A DNA stretch of 64,000 bases from assembly GCF_900102005.1 (NCBI RefSeq), contig NZ_LT627736.1, forward strand, positions 2,294,001-2,358,000, given 5' to 3'. Position 1 is the first letter of the stretch. Every line of letters starts with the position of its first letter. Of this stretch, positions 1 through 8,802 are shown in pieces. The notes below the pieces were generated by a model. That model searched no databases. It was not told where the DNA came from and saw only the letters and a list, made by a program, of their open reading frames with translations. The translations under genes and the position numbers were made by a program. Source of the stretch: Microbacterium sp. LKL04. Lineage in GTDB: Bacteria; Actinomycetota; Actinomycetes; Actinomycetales; Microbacteriaceae.

Positions 1-496
1 GGCCGGTGCCGTAGGGGTTCTCGGCCGGCGAGCTCAGGCGGAAGAAGCAGAACTGCCCGATCTTCATGCCCGGCCACAGCTTGATGGGAAGGGTCGCGAC
101 GTTCGCGAGCTCGAGCGTCACGTGACCCGAGAAACCGGGGTCGATGAAGCCCGCCGTCGAGTGGGTGATGAGGCCCAGTCGACCGAGGGAGCTCTTGCCC
201 TCGAGGCGCGCGGCGACGTCATCGGGCAGCGTGATCTGCTCGAAGGTCGCGCCGAGCGCGAACTCCCCCGGATGCAGGATGAACGGCTCGTCCGGCGCGA
301 CCTCGATGAGGCGCGTCAGCTCGGGCTGGTCCTCGGACGGGTCGATGAACGGGTACTTGTGGTTGTCGAACAGCCGGAAGTACCGGTCGAGCCGCACGTC
401 GACGCTCGACGGCTGGACCATCGCCGGGTCCCACGGGTCGAGGCCGATACGGCCTCCGTCGATCTCGCCTCGGATGTCGCGGTCGCTGAGCAGCAC
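1..496 (-). CDS. dcd: dCTP deaminase, 3' end cut by window edge
   Basis: Dcd deaminates dCTP; actinobacterial forms are often bifunctional and also hydrolyse the dUTP product, giving dUMP for thymidylate synthesis. About 165 N-terminal residues of a roughly 190-200-residue protein are visible. They include the opening [18 protein letters not shown], the GEFALG stretch, and the family signature [10 protein letters not shown] followed by [11 protein letters not shown], which carries the active-site region. The start is taken as the GTG at 496, which gives the canonical N-terminus. The leader region is unusual: it is filled by a 32-bp tandem repeat whose dcd-proximal copy supplies the start codon. 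The C-terminus lies outside the window. Confidence 0.93.
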   Translation of the reverse strand, partial: MLLSDRDIRGEIDGGRIGLDPWDPAMVQPSSVDVRLDRYFRLFDNHKYPFIDPSEDQPELTRLIEVAPDEPFILHPGEFALGATFEQITLPDDVAARLEGKSSLGRLGLITHSTAGFIDPGFSGHVTLELANVATLPIKLWPGMKIGQFCFFRLSSPAENPYGTG

Positions 497-674
497 GCGG
501 CCAGCCTACTGGCCGCCGAAGGCAGCACGCGGCCAGCCTCCCGGCCGCCGAAGGCAGCACGCGGCCAGCCTCCCGCCCGCCGAAGGCAGCACGCGGCCAG
601 CCTCCCGCCCGCCGAAGGCAGCACGCGGCCAGCCTCCCGGCCGCCGAAGGCAGCACGCGGCCAGCCTCCCGGCG
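491..674. repeat. 32-bp tandem repeat, about 5.7 copies, in the dcd leader
   Basis: Copies begin at 491, 523, 555, 587, 619 and 651 with a strict 32-bp period and only scattered substitutions. The array fills nearly the whole interval between the dcd start and the 3' end of the beta-galactosidase gene. Read on the minus strand, each distal unit contains GGGAGG, 8 bases and then GTGCTG, which mimics the ribosome-binding site and start codons of dcd itself. In the dcd-proximal unit GGGAGG has become AGTAGG. There are no spacers, so it is not a CRISPR array. Confidence 0.95.
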
Positions 675-684
675 CATCACACCC

Positions 685-2709
685 TCAGCGCGCGACGCGG
701 ACGACCACCACTCCCCGCGGCGGCACCGTGACGACACCGGATGCCGCGGCGCCGCCGACGAGCACGTCGCCGACCACCGGCGCCGCGACCTCGTCGTCGG
801 TGCGGTTGGAGAGGAAGACGTAGCGCGCCTCGTCGTCGCCGCGCTCGATGACGTCGAGTCGGCCGTCCGCCGACCGCGGGTCGCCGGCGAGCGCCTCGAG
901 ACCGAGCCCCGCGAGCACCGCGCGGACGCCGTCGCGGCCGATGTCGGCCGACACGTATGTCGCCGACCCGCCCGCGGGCAGACTGCGCCGCGTCACCGCC
1001 GGCGCACCGGCGAGGTCGCCGTCGGCGTAGGTGTCGAGCAGCTCGACGTCGTCGCCGACGTGCACGATCCGCTCGGTCCAGCCGTGCGCAACGGCTCCCG
1101 AGGCGAGGGCGATGCGCTCCTCGGGCAGCAACGGCACGAACTCTTCGACCATGACGCCGAGCAGCTCGCGCAGCGCGCCGGGGTAGCCGCCCAGCCAGAC
1201 GCGGTCGTTCTCGTCGACGATGCCCGAGAAGTACGTCGTGACGAGGTGGCCACCGGCATCCGTATATGCCTCGAGACGCGACCGCAGGTCTTCGGGGACG
1301 ACGTGCAGCATCGGGGCGATGAGCACCTCGTACCCGTCGAACGCGGCACCGACAGGGATGACGTCGGCGCGGACGCCGAGGTCGAGGAGGGCCCGGTACC
1401 AGGCGAGCGACTCGACATCGTAGGCGGGCGAGTCCGACGGGTGCGCGTCGCGCCCGCTGACCCACCACGACTCGTAGTCGACGACGATCGCGACGTGCGC
1501 CTTCTGGCGACGCGAACCGGTGACCGGCGATACGTCGCGCAGCGCTCCGCCGAGGGCGACGACGTCGCGGAACACGCGGCTGTTCTCACCGGCGTGGGGC
1601 ACCATGCCGGAGTGGTAGCGCTCGCCGCCGGCGCGCGACTGCCGCCACTGGAAGTAGCAGACCGCGTCGGCGCCGTGCCCGACGTGCGTGAGGGCGTCGC
1701 GCACGAGCTCGCCGGAGCGCTTGGGCGGGTTGACCTCGCGCCAGTTGACGGCGCTCGTCGCGTGCTCCATGAGGAACCACGGCAGTCCGCCGGCGATGTT
1801 GCCCGTGAGGTTCGCCCAGAACGAGAGGTCGTCGCGCCCGAACTCGCCGGGTCGCAGGTAGTGATCGTTCGAGACGAAGTCGACGTCGGGCACCCAGGAC
1901 GGGTAGTCGATGTCGCGGACGTTCTGCGCGACCATGAAGTTCGTCGTCCGCGGGATGCCGGGGGTCACCTCGTCGAGCACGGCCGCCTCGGCGCGCAGGT
2001 GGTCGCGGACGGCATCGGACGAGAACCGCTCGAAGTCGAGCTGCTGCCCGGGGTTGCGGATGGTCGGCGCCGATCGCGGCGGCAGGATCTCGTCCCACTC
2101 CTCGTAGTGCTGCGACCAGAACGCCGTGCCCCACGCGTCGTTGAGCGCCTCGATCGTGCCGTAGCGGGCTTCGAGCCAGACCCGGAACGCGCGCGCGGCG
2201 TCGTCGGAGTAGTCGTAGAGGTTGTGGCATCCGAGCTCGTTGGAGATGTGCCACGCGACGACGGCGGGGTGGTCACCGTAGCGCTCGGCGAGCGCGCGGA
2301 CCAGGCGCAGTGCGTACTCGCGGAACACGGGCGAGGTCGGCCGCCAGTGTTGGCGGGCGCCGGGCCAGAGGATCGTGCCGTCGACGGTCTGCGGCAGGAT
2401 CTCGGGATGCCGCCGGGCCATCCACGAGGGAGGCGACGCCGTCGCGGTCGCCAGGTCCACGTCGATGCCGTTCGCGTGCAGCAGGTCGATGATCTCGTCG
2501 AGCCACGAGAAGTCGAACTCGCCGGGGCGGGGCTCGAGCAGGCCCCACGAGAAGATACCGAGCGAGACGATGTTCACGCCCGCCGTGCGCATGAGGCGAA
2601 TGTCGTCGTCCCACACCTCGCGAGGCCACTGCTCGGGGTTGTAGTCGGCGCCGTAGCGCATGGTCCCGGGCTCCTGCGAGCCGTCCTTCACCCAGCGATA
2701 GTTCTGCAC
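685..2709 (-). CDS. GH42 beta-galactosidase
   Basis: Cytoplasmic retaining glycosidase of family GH42 (674 aa, usual length), expected to cleave beta-galactosides or galacto-oligosaccharides. The N-terminal TIM barrel carries the early motif RYGADYNPEQWP (residues 18-29), the acid/base Glu158 in WHISNELG and the nucleophile Glu315 in WFLMEHATSAVNW. A trimerisation-type middle domain and a small C-terminal beta domain follow. There is no signal peptide. The ATG at 2709 is used; an internal ATG at residue 17 would also keep the barrel. It is divergent from a TetR regulator across 60 bp that hold a near-perfect palindrome, so local repression by that regulator is likely. Confidence 0.92.
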   Translation of the reverse strand: MQNYRWVKDGSQEPGTMRYGADYNPEQWPREVWDDDIRLMRTAGVNIVSLGIFSWGLLEPRPGEFDFSWLDEIIDLLHANGIDVDLATATASPPSWMARRHPEILPQTVDGTILWPGARQHWRPTSPVFREYALRLVRALAERYGDHPAVVAWHISNELGCHNLYDYSDDAARAFRVWLEARYGTIEALNDAWGTAFWSQHYEEWDEILPPRSAPTIRNPGQQLDFERFSSDAVRDHLRAEAAVLDEVTPGIPRTTNFMVAQNVRDIDYPSWVPDVDFVSNDHYLRPGEFGRDDLSFWANLTGNIAGGLPWFLMEHATSAVNWREVNPPKRSGELVRDALTHVGHGADAVCYFQWRQSRAGGERYHSGMVPHAGENSRVFRDVVALGGALRDVSPVTGSRRQKAHVAIVVDYESWWVSGRDAHPSDSPAYDVESLAWYRALLDLGVRADVIPVGAAFDGYEVLIAPMLHVVPEDLRSRLEAYTDAGGHLVTTYFSGIVDENDRVWLGGYPGALRELLGVMVEEFVPLLPEERIALASGAVAHGWTERIVHVGDDVELLDTYADGDLAGAPAVTRRSLPAGGSATYVSADIGRDGVRAVLAGLGLEALAGDPRSADGRLDVIERGDDEARYVFLSNRTDDEVAAPVVGDVLVGGAAASGVVTVPPRGVVVVRVAR

Positions 2710-2726
2710 GCGACAACGCTAGCCCA

Positions 2727-2748
2727 AAAACGTGCAGGTGCACGGTTT
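2727..2748. promoter_or_regulatory. palindromic operator between GH42 and TetR genes
   Basis: CGTGCA-GG-TGCACG is a perfect inverted repeat, and flanking AAAA/GTTT extends the match to 9 of 10 bases per arm. It sits in the middle of the 60-bp divergent intergenic region, the expected place for autoregulation and control of the beta-galactosidase gene by the adjacent TetR protein. Binding is inferred. Confidence 0.6.
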
Positions 2749-2769
2749 CACGTGATCTACTGTTCGACT

Positions 2770-3360
2770 ATGACCGATGCACCGGCCCGCGGACCGTACG
2801 CGAAGTCCGCCGCGCGGCGCAGCGAGATCATCGCGACGGCGACGGCCGTCTTCGGTACGCACGGGTACCGGGGCGGGTCCCTGCGCCAGATCGCGAAGCA
2901 GCTGGATCTCGGCCTCACGACCGTCATGCACCACTTCCCCACGAAGGTGTCGCTGCTGGCAGCCGTCCTCTCGCAGGAGGATGCCGCCGACACGGACTTC
3001 CTCGAGCGCTCCGCCCGGGACGGCTTCATCCCCACGGTGCTCGCGATCGTCGAGCGGAACATCGCCCGGCGCGAACTCGTGCGCATGTTCACCGTTGTGC
3101 AGGCCGAGGCGACGCACGCCGACCATGAGGCGCACGAGTGGCTGCGGCAGCGCTACGCGTCGGTCATCCCCGACTACCGCGACGCGATCGAGCACGACCG
3201 TGCGGCCGGACGGTTGACCACGACGGAAGACGCCACCATGCTCGCCGACCTCGTGATCGGCACGTGGGAGGGCATCCAAGTGCGCTGGCTCGCCGACGGC
3301 ACGGACCCCGTCGCCGCGATGCGCGTCGCGCTGGACGCTCTACTCAGGCCGAAGGTGTGA
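2770..3360 (+). CDS. TetR family transcriptional regulator
   Basis: 196-aa repressor-type protein. Residues 20-65 form the TetR helix-turn-helix (SEIIATATAVFGTHGYRGGSLRQIAKQLDLGLTTV... region, ending in the usual HHFPTK). The C-terminal part is the variable ligand-binding and dimerisation domain. The ATG at 2770 was chosen because upstream in-frame sequence is antisense to the beta-galactosidase gene. It is divergent from that GH42 gene and probably senses a sugar-derived ligand, which is inferred from position only. Its 3' end overlaps the convergent alcohol dehydrogenase gene by 17 bp. Confidence 0.88.
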   Translation: MTDAPARGPYAKSAARRSEIIATATAVFGTHGYRGGSLRQIAKQLDLGLTTVMHHFPTKVSLLAAVLSQEDAADTDFLERSARDGFIPTVLAIVERNIARRELVRMFTVVQAEATHADHEAHEWLRQRYASVIPDYRDAIEHDRAAGRLTTTEDATMLADLVIGTWEGIQVRWLADGTDPVAAMRVALDALLRPKV

Positions 3361-4393
3361 GCCGCGGGTCGATCATCGTCATCCCCGCGGGCGACGCCGA
3401 GTCCATGACCGGCAGCAGCTCGGCGGCCTGCTCGAGCGACACGGTCCGCTCGATGAGGTCCTGCGGGCGGAGCGTGCCGCGGGCGATGAGCTCCAGCATC
3501 CCCGGGTAATCCTCGGCCGCCATGCCGTGACTGCCGAGCAGATCGAGCTCCCACGCGATGGCGCGCGCCAGCGGTGCTGGAGTGAGACCGGATGCCGAGG
3601 GCAGCAGCCCGACCTGCACGTGCCGGCCCCGGCGGCGCAGGCTGTGGATGGCATCCGCGCAGGTCTGTTCGCTGCCGACGGCGTCGATCGAGACGTGGGC
3701 GCCGCCACCCGTGATCGCGTGCACGGCCTCGGGCACGTCGCGCCCGTCCGCGACGATGACCTCATCCACGCCGAGAGTGCGTGCGACGTCGAGCGCCGCG
3801 ACCGACCGGTCGACCGCGACGACCTTCGCGCCGAGCGCCTTCGCGATCATGACGGCGCTGAGCCCGACCCCGCCGGCTCCGACGATGACGACCCACTCCC
3901 CCGGGGTCAGGTGCGCACGCGCGGTGAGCGCACGGTAGGCGGTGGCGAAGCGGCATCCGAGTGCGGCGGCAGCGGCGAACGAGATCGACTGCGGCACGGC
4001 GACGAGGTTGCGGTCGGCGGCATGGAGGGCGACCCGCTCGGCGAACGAACCCCAGTGGGTGAAGCCGGGCTGCTGCTGGTCGGGGCACACCTGAGCGTTG
4101 CCGGTGCGGCACCAGTCGCACCGGCCGCATCCGCAGACGAACGGCACCGTGACCCGGTCGCCGACCGACCAGTTCTCGACGCCTGCGCCGACCTCGACGA
4201 CGACGCCCGCGAGCTCGTGCCCGGGAACGTGGGGCAGGGCGATGTCGTCGTGTCCGACCCAGGCATGCCAGTCGCTGCGGCAGAGGCCCGTCGCGTGCAC
4301 CTCGATGACGGCGCCGCCCGCGGGCGCGACCGGATCGGGGACCTCGGTGACGACGAGGGGTCCTGCGATCCGTTCCATCACCATCGCGCGCAT
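3344..4393 (-). CDS. zinc-dependent alcohol dehydrogenase
   Basis: Medium-chain dehydrogenase/reductase of 349 aa. Catalytic-zinc ligands are Cys38, His59-Glu60 and Cys147. The structural zinc loop is the C-x2-C-x2-C-x7-C set at residues 89, 92, 95 and 103. The Rossmann motif GAGGVGLSA lies near residue 172. Substrate is unknown; the family oxidises alcohols or reduces aldehydes with NAD(P). The ATG at 4393 starts the protein at MRAMVMERI. A much longer same-frame open stretch upstream is a shadow of the LysR gene. It lies 19 bp behind the LysR gene on the same strand and may be cotranscribed with it. Confidence 0.9.
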   Translation of the reverse strand: MRAMVMERIAGPLVVTEVPDPVAPAGGAVIEVHATGLCRSDWHAWVGHDDIALPHVPGHELAGVVVEVGAGVENWSVGDRVTVPFVCGCGRCDWCRTGNAQVCPDQQQPGFTHWGSFAERVALHAADRNLVAVPQSISFAAAAALGCRFATAYRALTARAHLTPGEWVVIVGAGGVGLSAVMIAKALGAKVVAVDRSVAALDVARTLGVDEVIVADGRDVPEAVHAITGGGAHVSIDAVGSEQTCADAIHSLRRRGRHVQVGLLPSASGLTPAPLARAIAWELDLLGSHGMAAEDYPGMLELIARGTLRPQDLIERTVSLEQAAELLPVMDSASPAGMTMIDPRLTPSA

Positions 4394-4412
4394 GCCTCGA
4401 TTCTGCCGCGCG

Positions 4413-5297
4413 TCAGGACCGCGTGAGCTCCCGGAGCACGGCGATGACGTCGTCAACCGCGGGCGGGCGCGGCCCGGACCGGAAGACCACGCCCATGTCG
4501 CGCGCCGCGCGCGGATCGTCGATGGGCCGCTGCACGCACCCGTCGAGCGGATGCGGCACCTCGGGCCCGATGGCGATGCCGAGCCCCGCGGCGACGAGAC
4601 CGTGCAGGGTGCGCAGATCGTCGCCCTCGAAGGCGATGTCGAGCGGCACGCCCTCGGCGGCGAAGAGCTGCTCGAGCGTGCGGCGCAGTCCGTACCCCGG
4701 CTTGAGCGTGACGTGCGTCTCACCGACGACGTCCGCGAGCGAGACCCGCGCGGCCGTCGCGAGTCGGTGCCCCTCGGGGACAACGACGACGAGCGGCTCG
4801 TCGTAGAGGTGGAGCGTTTCTCCGGAGGGATGCGTCGCGGCGGCCCCCGAGACGATCGCGAGGTCGGTCCGTCCAGAGTCGAGTTCGGCGAGGCACGCGT
4901 CTCGTGCGCCCTGCCAGAGCTGCACCCGGATGTCGGGGCGCGCCTCGCGCAGCCGCCGGACGAGCCGCGGGACGAGGTTCTCGCCGAGCGAGTTCTGGAA
5001 CGCGAGCCCGACGGTCGACCGGGCGTCGTCGAGGGAGTCGAGCGCGTCCTGCGCCGCGCGGAGGGCGACGCGGACGCCGGGCAGCATGCGACGCGCGGCG
5101 TCGGTGAGCCGGATGCCGCGGCCGTCCCGCGCGACCAGCGCGACGCCGAGCCGCGACTCGAGCTGGCGGAGCGCACGGCTCACGGTCGGCTGCGGCACCC
5201 CGAGCGCCTCGGCCGCGCGGGTGACGTGCTCGTCCTCACCCAGTGCGTCGAGCAGCGGGAGGTGCGGCAGCAGGTCCACGAGGCGGTCACGACTCAT
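4413..5297 (-). CDS. LysR family transcriptional regulator
   Basis: 294 aa. The N-terminal winged helix-turn-helix (about residues 12-65, with TRAAEALGVPQPTVSRALRQLE) is followed by a periplasmic-binding-protein-like effector domain (about 90-290). It is divergent from the MFS transporter gene with a 42-bp gap, a classic arrangement in which the LysR protein controls both itself and the pump. The downstream alcohol dehydrogenase may be in the same transcript. The effector is not predictable. Confidence 0.9.
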   Translation of the reverse strand: MSRDRLVDLLPHLPLLDALGEDEHVTRAAEALGVPQPTVSRALRQLESRLGVALVARDGRGIRLTDAARRMLPGVRVALRAAQDALDSLDDARSTVGLAFQNSLGENLVPRLVRRLREARPDIRVQLWQGARDACLAELDSGRTDLAIVSGAAATHPSGETLHLYDEPLVVVVPEGHRLATAARVSLADVVGETHVTLKPGYGLRRTLEQLFAAEGVPLDIAFEGDDLRTLHGLVAAGLGIAIGPEVPHPLDGCVQRPIDDPRAARDMGVVFRSGPRPPAVDDVIAVLRELTRS

Positions 5298-5339
5298 GCG
5301 CGAACGCTATCGCTTCACACACATAGGTATTGGATCTGA

Positions 5340-6539
5340 ATGCGACGCGTGCCTACCGTGGAGCGTGTGACGACCGTCGGCATCCCTCCCCTCACCGCGT
5401 CGCCCCGTCGGCTCGGCGCGGCGATGTGGACGACGGGCATCGCGACGTTCGGGGTGCTCTACGCGCCGCAGGGCCTGCTGACGGGCATCGCCGAGACGTA
5501 CCGGCTCACCGCGGCCGACGCGTCGTGGGTCGTGTCGGCGGCGACGCTCGGGCTTGCCCTGGCGATCCTGCCGTGGGCGCTCGCTGCCGACCGCTTCGGA
5601 CGGAGACGGATGCTGCGGGTCGCCGCCGTGGCCGCGGCGGTCATCGCCGTCGCATCGCCTCTGCTGCCGGGGTTCGCCGGGCTGCTGGTGGGAAGGTTCC
5701 TGCTCGGCGCGGCGCTCGGCGGCATCCCGGCTCTCGCGGTCGCGTATCTGCACGAGGCCGCAGGTCCGCAGCGCGCGGGGGTCGCGGCAGGAGCGTACGT
5801 CGCCGCGACGAGCGTCGGCGGGCTCGCGGGGCGGCTCGTCGCGGCGCCGGTGGGCGAGGTCGTCGGATGGCGGCTGTCGCTGGAGCTGCTCGGCATCCTC
5901 GCGGCAGCCCTGACCGTGCTGTTCGCGGTGCTGTTGCCGCCGACCGAGGAGCACCGGCCGGTGCCGCTCGCCCGCAGCCTGCGCGTCCTCGGACGACAGG
6001 CTGTGAACCCGCGCGCACTCCCGCTGTATGCGATCGGCGCGATGGTCGTCGGGGCGATGGTCGCGGTCTTCAATGCGCTGGGCTTCCGCCTCGAAGCCGC
6101 GCCGTACTTCCTGTCGGCGACGGCTGTCTCGCTGGTGTTCCTGACGTACCTGTCGGGCACGGTGACCTCACGTCTGTCCAGCGCGCTCGTCCAGCGTTTC
6201 GGGACCCGGATGCCGCTGGTCGCCGCCGGCGCTGCGATGGTCGTCGGCGCCGTCATCACCCTCGCGTCGCCGGTGGTCGTCATCGTGCTCGGAGTCCTGC
6301 TCATCACGGCGGGGATGTTCCTGGCCCACGCGACGGCGAACGCCGCAACCGCGCGAGCCGGTGGCTCGGGCCGACAGCACGCGGTGGCGCTGTACAGCGT
6401 GGCGTACTACATCGGCTCGAGCGTGCTCGGAACGATCGGCGCGGCAGCGTGGACCGCGGGCGGGTGGGCCGCCCTGGCCGGACTCGTCGCTGTGCTCGGG
6501 ATTCTGGTGGTGACCGCTTCCGTCAAGGTGCGGGACTAA
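5340..6539 (+). CDS. MFS transporter
   Basis: 399-aa integral membrane protein with about 12 hydrophobic segments and the MFS loop motif DRFGRRRM after the second segment. It resembles YnfM-type drug or metabolite exporters, which are also commonly divergent from LysR genes. The ATG at 5340 is assumed; an in-frame GTG at 5367 is an alternative, with GGAG very close upstream. The substrate is unknown. Export regulated by the adjacent LysR protein is an inference from context. Confidence 0.87.
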   Translation: MRRVPTVERVTTVGIPPLTASPRRLGAAMWTTGIATFGVLYAPQGLLTGIAETYRLTAADASWVVSAATLGLALAILPWALAADRFGRRRMLRVAAVAAAVIAVASPLLPGFAGLLVGRFLLGAALGGIPALAVAYLHEAAGPQRAGVAAGAYVAATSVGGLAGRLVAAPVGEVVGWRLSLELLGILAAALTVLFAVLLPPTEEHRPVPLARSLRVLGRQAVNPRALPLYAIGAMVVGAMVAVFNALGFRLEAAPYFLSATAVSLVFLTYLSGTVTSRLSSALVQRFGTRMPLVAAGAAMVVGAVITLASPVVVIVLGVLLITAGMFLAHATANAATARAGGSGRQHAVALYSVAYYIGSSVLGTIGAAAWTAGGWAALAGLVAVLGILVVTASVKVRD

Positions 6540-6567
6540 GTCCCTCCCGTTCGCTACAGTTCCGGGC

Positions 6568-6936
6568 ATGAACAGCTATGGGGATTACGCGGGGCTCGGC
6601 GCCGGCCTGATCATCTTCGGGATCATCATCTACGTCGGCATCTTCGCTCTCGCGCTCTGGGTCGGGTATCTCATCCAGCGCACCGCGGTGAAGAACGGCA
6701 TGCTGCGCGCGATGCAGGAAAGCGGCATGATCTTCGCGCCGCGGCCGGGTGCGCCCTATCCGGGGGGCGGGCAGCCCGGGGCTCAGCCGCCCTACCCCGG
6801 AGGCGGACACCCCGGAGCTCAGCCGCCGTACCCCGGTCAGCCCCCGGTGGGCGGCCAGCCCCCGGTGGGAGGTCAGCCCCCGGTTCCGCCGCAGACGCCC
6901 CCGCAGGCTCCGCCGGCGCGCCCGTCGAACGACTGA
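6568..6936 (+). CDS. small membrane protein with Pro/Gly-rich tail
   Basis: 122 aa. One hydrophobic segment (residues about 12-36) is followed by a short basic stretch and a low-complexity tail of PYPGGG/QPPVGGQ-type repeats (residues about 58-115). Such tails are usually disordered and exposed. No function can be assigned. It starts 28 bp after the MFS stop and ends just before the tRNA gene. Confidence 0.65.
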   Translation: MNSYGDYAGLGAGLIIFGIIIYVGIFALALWVGYLIQRTAVKNGMLRAMQESGMIFAPRPGAPYPGGGQPGAQPPYPGGGHPGAQPPYPGQPPVGGQPPVGGQPPVPPQTPPQAPPARPSND

Positions 6937-6954
6937 TCGCTGCGACGGGCGGAC

Positions 6955-6983
6955 GCCTCCGAGCCTTGCTAGGCTTACGAGGC
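6955..6983 (+). terminator. possible hairpin ahead of tRNA-Gly
   Basis: GCCTC...AGCC pairs with GGCT...GAGGC around the loop TTGCTA, with a small internal bulge and no T-tract. It could end the upstream transcript. The TAGGCT within it (6970-6975) is alternatively a -10 element for the tRNA. Confidence 0.3.
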
Positions 6984-6998
6984 GCCTCCGGGCGCAGT

Positions 6999-7072
6999 GG
7001 GGCTGTAGTTCAATGGCAGAACATCTGCTTCCCAAGCAGATAGCGCGGGTTCGATTCCCGTCAGCCCCTCCA
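6999..7072 (+). tRNA. tRNA-Gly (CCC anticodon)
   Basis: Full cloverleaf: 7-bp acceptor GGGGCTG/CAGCCCC, anticodon stem TCTGC/GCAGA with loop TTCCCAA (anticodon CCC, codon GGG), T-arm GCGGGTTCGATTCCCGT, discriminator T and an encoded CCA at 7070-7072. The last bases TCCA are part of the duplicated TCCAT that borders the following mobile element, so insertion occurred exactly at the 3' end and left the tRNA intact. Confidence 0.97.
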
Positions 7073-7073
7073 T

Positions 7074-7124
7074 TGTGACTTCTCGTGCAAGGTGGCACTT
7101 TCTCGACCCGGGTGTCACTTCTCG
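7074..7124 (+). repeat. left end: terminal inverted repeat with iterated motif
   Basis: Three successive units start at 7074, 7093 and 7113 (TGTGACTTCTCG, TGGCACTTTCTCG, TGTCACTTCTCG), each followed by a variable 6-8 bases. The first unit plus the next bases form the 26-bp terminal inverted repeat. Confidence 0.75.
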
Positions 7125-7485
7125 TTTCGACACGGGCGGGCCATCGATCGAATCCGTGATCGGGATACTCGCGCTGACCAGCCCTCAACTGCCGTCGCCG
7201 CGCGACAGGCTCGAAAGATCCACCAGGTGCCGCTCACCAGCTGCCGCACCGAGCACTCGGTCGCGCAGACCTATGTAGCCACTGAACGCTGGCATGCGCC
7301 CAGCCACTCCTCCGCCCCAGCCCCGAAGCCTTCGCAGGGCGATCCATCTCCAAAGCCTCTCGAAGCACTCACGGACTTATCAATCTACGAGCTACATCTG
7401 GTCCACCTTTTGGCGGAAGCGCGCCCTCGTCGCGACCGCTTAGCCTGCTCGAAATGCCGGATAGGCAGGAATACAGGGGGGAACT

Positions 7486-8742
7486 ATGGAAGAGATTCAG
7501 TACAGACGGGGAGTGCGGGTCGGCGGGGTTTCCGTTGCCGTCGGAGCCTTGATCCTCGGGCTACTCCAAGCGACACCGGCCACTGCCGACGAGGGCTATT
7601 CCGCCGCAGAATCAGAAGCTCTAGCTGCGGTGGCGCTGTCAGGCGTAGATGTCGCGGTGCCCGAGGCGGGCGAGGTCGGCGCTTTCACCGCCGAGGGCGG
7701 GGCCTTCACTGCGGGCGAGACCAGTTTGGATCCTGACGCCGGTTCTGTTGATATCGGGGTCGACGGGCTCGCTATTGGCTTGCCTGCCGCGGGAGGCTTC
7801 GAGCTCACACGTGACGGGATCGCGATTTCCCCCTCCGAGAACGGTCTCGGAGTCGCTGTCGTGCCTGCAGAAGGTGGGCTAACGAGTCGCGTGCTCACTG
7901 TCGCGGACGAGACGTTCAGTTCGTCCCCGACTCACCGGTACGACTACGACATCTCGCTGGACGCAGGCACGGAACTTCGTCAGCTGTCCAACGGGGAAAT
8001 CATCATTGTTCGGACAGACGTAGCTGTTCCCGCGATAGATGAGGACTGGGTTCCCAACCACGACGTCGACCTAGTCGACTACGAAGCGGGCTTGGCGGAG
8101 TCTGCTGAGGGTGTAGGCGAGCAGGACGGCGCCGTCGGCGCCGACGAAGTAGTTGTCGCTTCGTTCGAACCCGCGTGGGCGGTTGACGCTGAAGGCGTCC
8201 TGCTTCCCACTACGTACGAGATCGAGGGGACGACGCTGACGCAGGTCGTTGACACCGAGGGCGCTGCGTTCCCGGTGGTCGCCGACCCCATTCCCTTGAT
8301 CATCATCGCTCTCGGCGCAGCCGTTCTGCGAGTGGGCGTGCCTGTCGCAGCCCGCGCATTCACCGTCGCTCGGATCATCCCCGGGGCTCGCCTGATTGCC
8401 AGCAACGGTTACAAGTCGTTCCCTGCCTTCAAGAGCGCCGTCGGACATGCGAAGCCCAACCATCAATGGCACCACATCGTCGAGCAAAGTCAGGTTCAGA
8501 AGTTCGGAGCGCAACTGATTCACAACAAGCACAATCTCGTACAGGTGCCGACTAAAGTCCACCAGAAGTGCATCAACTCCAAGATGGCAACGAGCAAAAC
8601 GGCGTTCTCGTTGAAGATCGACGGTCAGACCTTCAAGTTCGCCACGGGCGCCACGATGCGATCTAGAGTGCAGAAGTACAGCCTAGAGAATCAGCACCGT
8701 ATCGGCATCGCCCTCCTGCGGTACTGCGGCGTCAACATCTAA
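7486..8742 (+). CDS. secreted polymorphic-toxin-like protein with C-terminal WHH nuclease domain
   Basis: 418 aa. It has an N-terminal signal peptide (basic start, hydrophobic core about residues 12-31, cleavage likely after ATPATA). A long acidic, Gly/Ala/Glu-rich middle region follows, then a hydrophobic segment (PIPLIIIALGAAVLRVGV, about 272-290) and a basic C-terminal domain. The last 91 residues begin WHHIVEQ (His329-His330) with a downstream IHNKHNLVQVP and VHQKCINSKM. This is the layout of the treble-clef HNH/Endonuclease VII-like (W/G/L)HH toxin domains found at the tips of polymorphic toxins. A GGGGGGA ribosome site precedes the ATG. The role in interbacterial competition is inferred from domain type and from the adjacent immunity candidate. 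Confidence 0.75.
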   Translation: MEEIQYRRGVRVGGVSVAVGALILGLLQATPATADEGYSAAESEALAAVALSGVDVAVPEAGEVGAFTAEGGAFTAGETSLDPDAGSVDIGVDGLAIGLPAAGGFELTRDGIAISPSENGLGVAVVPAEGGLTSRVLTVADETFSSSPTHRYDYDISLDAGTELRQLSNGEIIIVRTDVAVPAIDEDWVPNHDVDLVDYEAGLAESAEGVGEQDGAVGADEVVVASFEPAWAVDAEGVLLPTTYEIEGTTLTQVVDTEGAAFPVVADPIPLIIIALGAAVLRVGVPVAARAFTVARIIPGARLIASNGYKSFPAFKSAVGHAKPNHQWHHIVEQSQVQKFGAQLIHNKHNLVQVPTKVHQKCINSKMATSKTAFSLKIDGQTFKFATGATMRSRVQKYSLENQHRIGIALLRYCGVNI

Positions 8743-8802
8743 GTGGCACGGGTGAGGCGCTCGGGAACCGGTCGCCTTACCCGTCCTACGTAAGGAATAC
8801 TC

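Noticed and set aside
491..674. Possible CRISPR array
   Set aside because: The 32-bp units are contiguous with no spacers and no cas genes are nearby.
1060..2769. Long plus-strand open frame leading into the TetR gene
   Set aside because: It is antisense to the GH42 gene, which has full family motifs; TetR similarity starts only at 2770.
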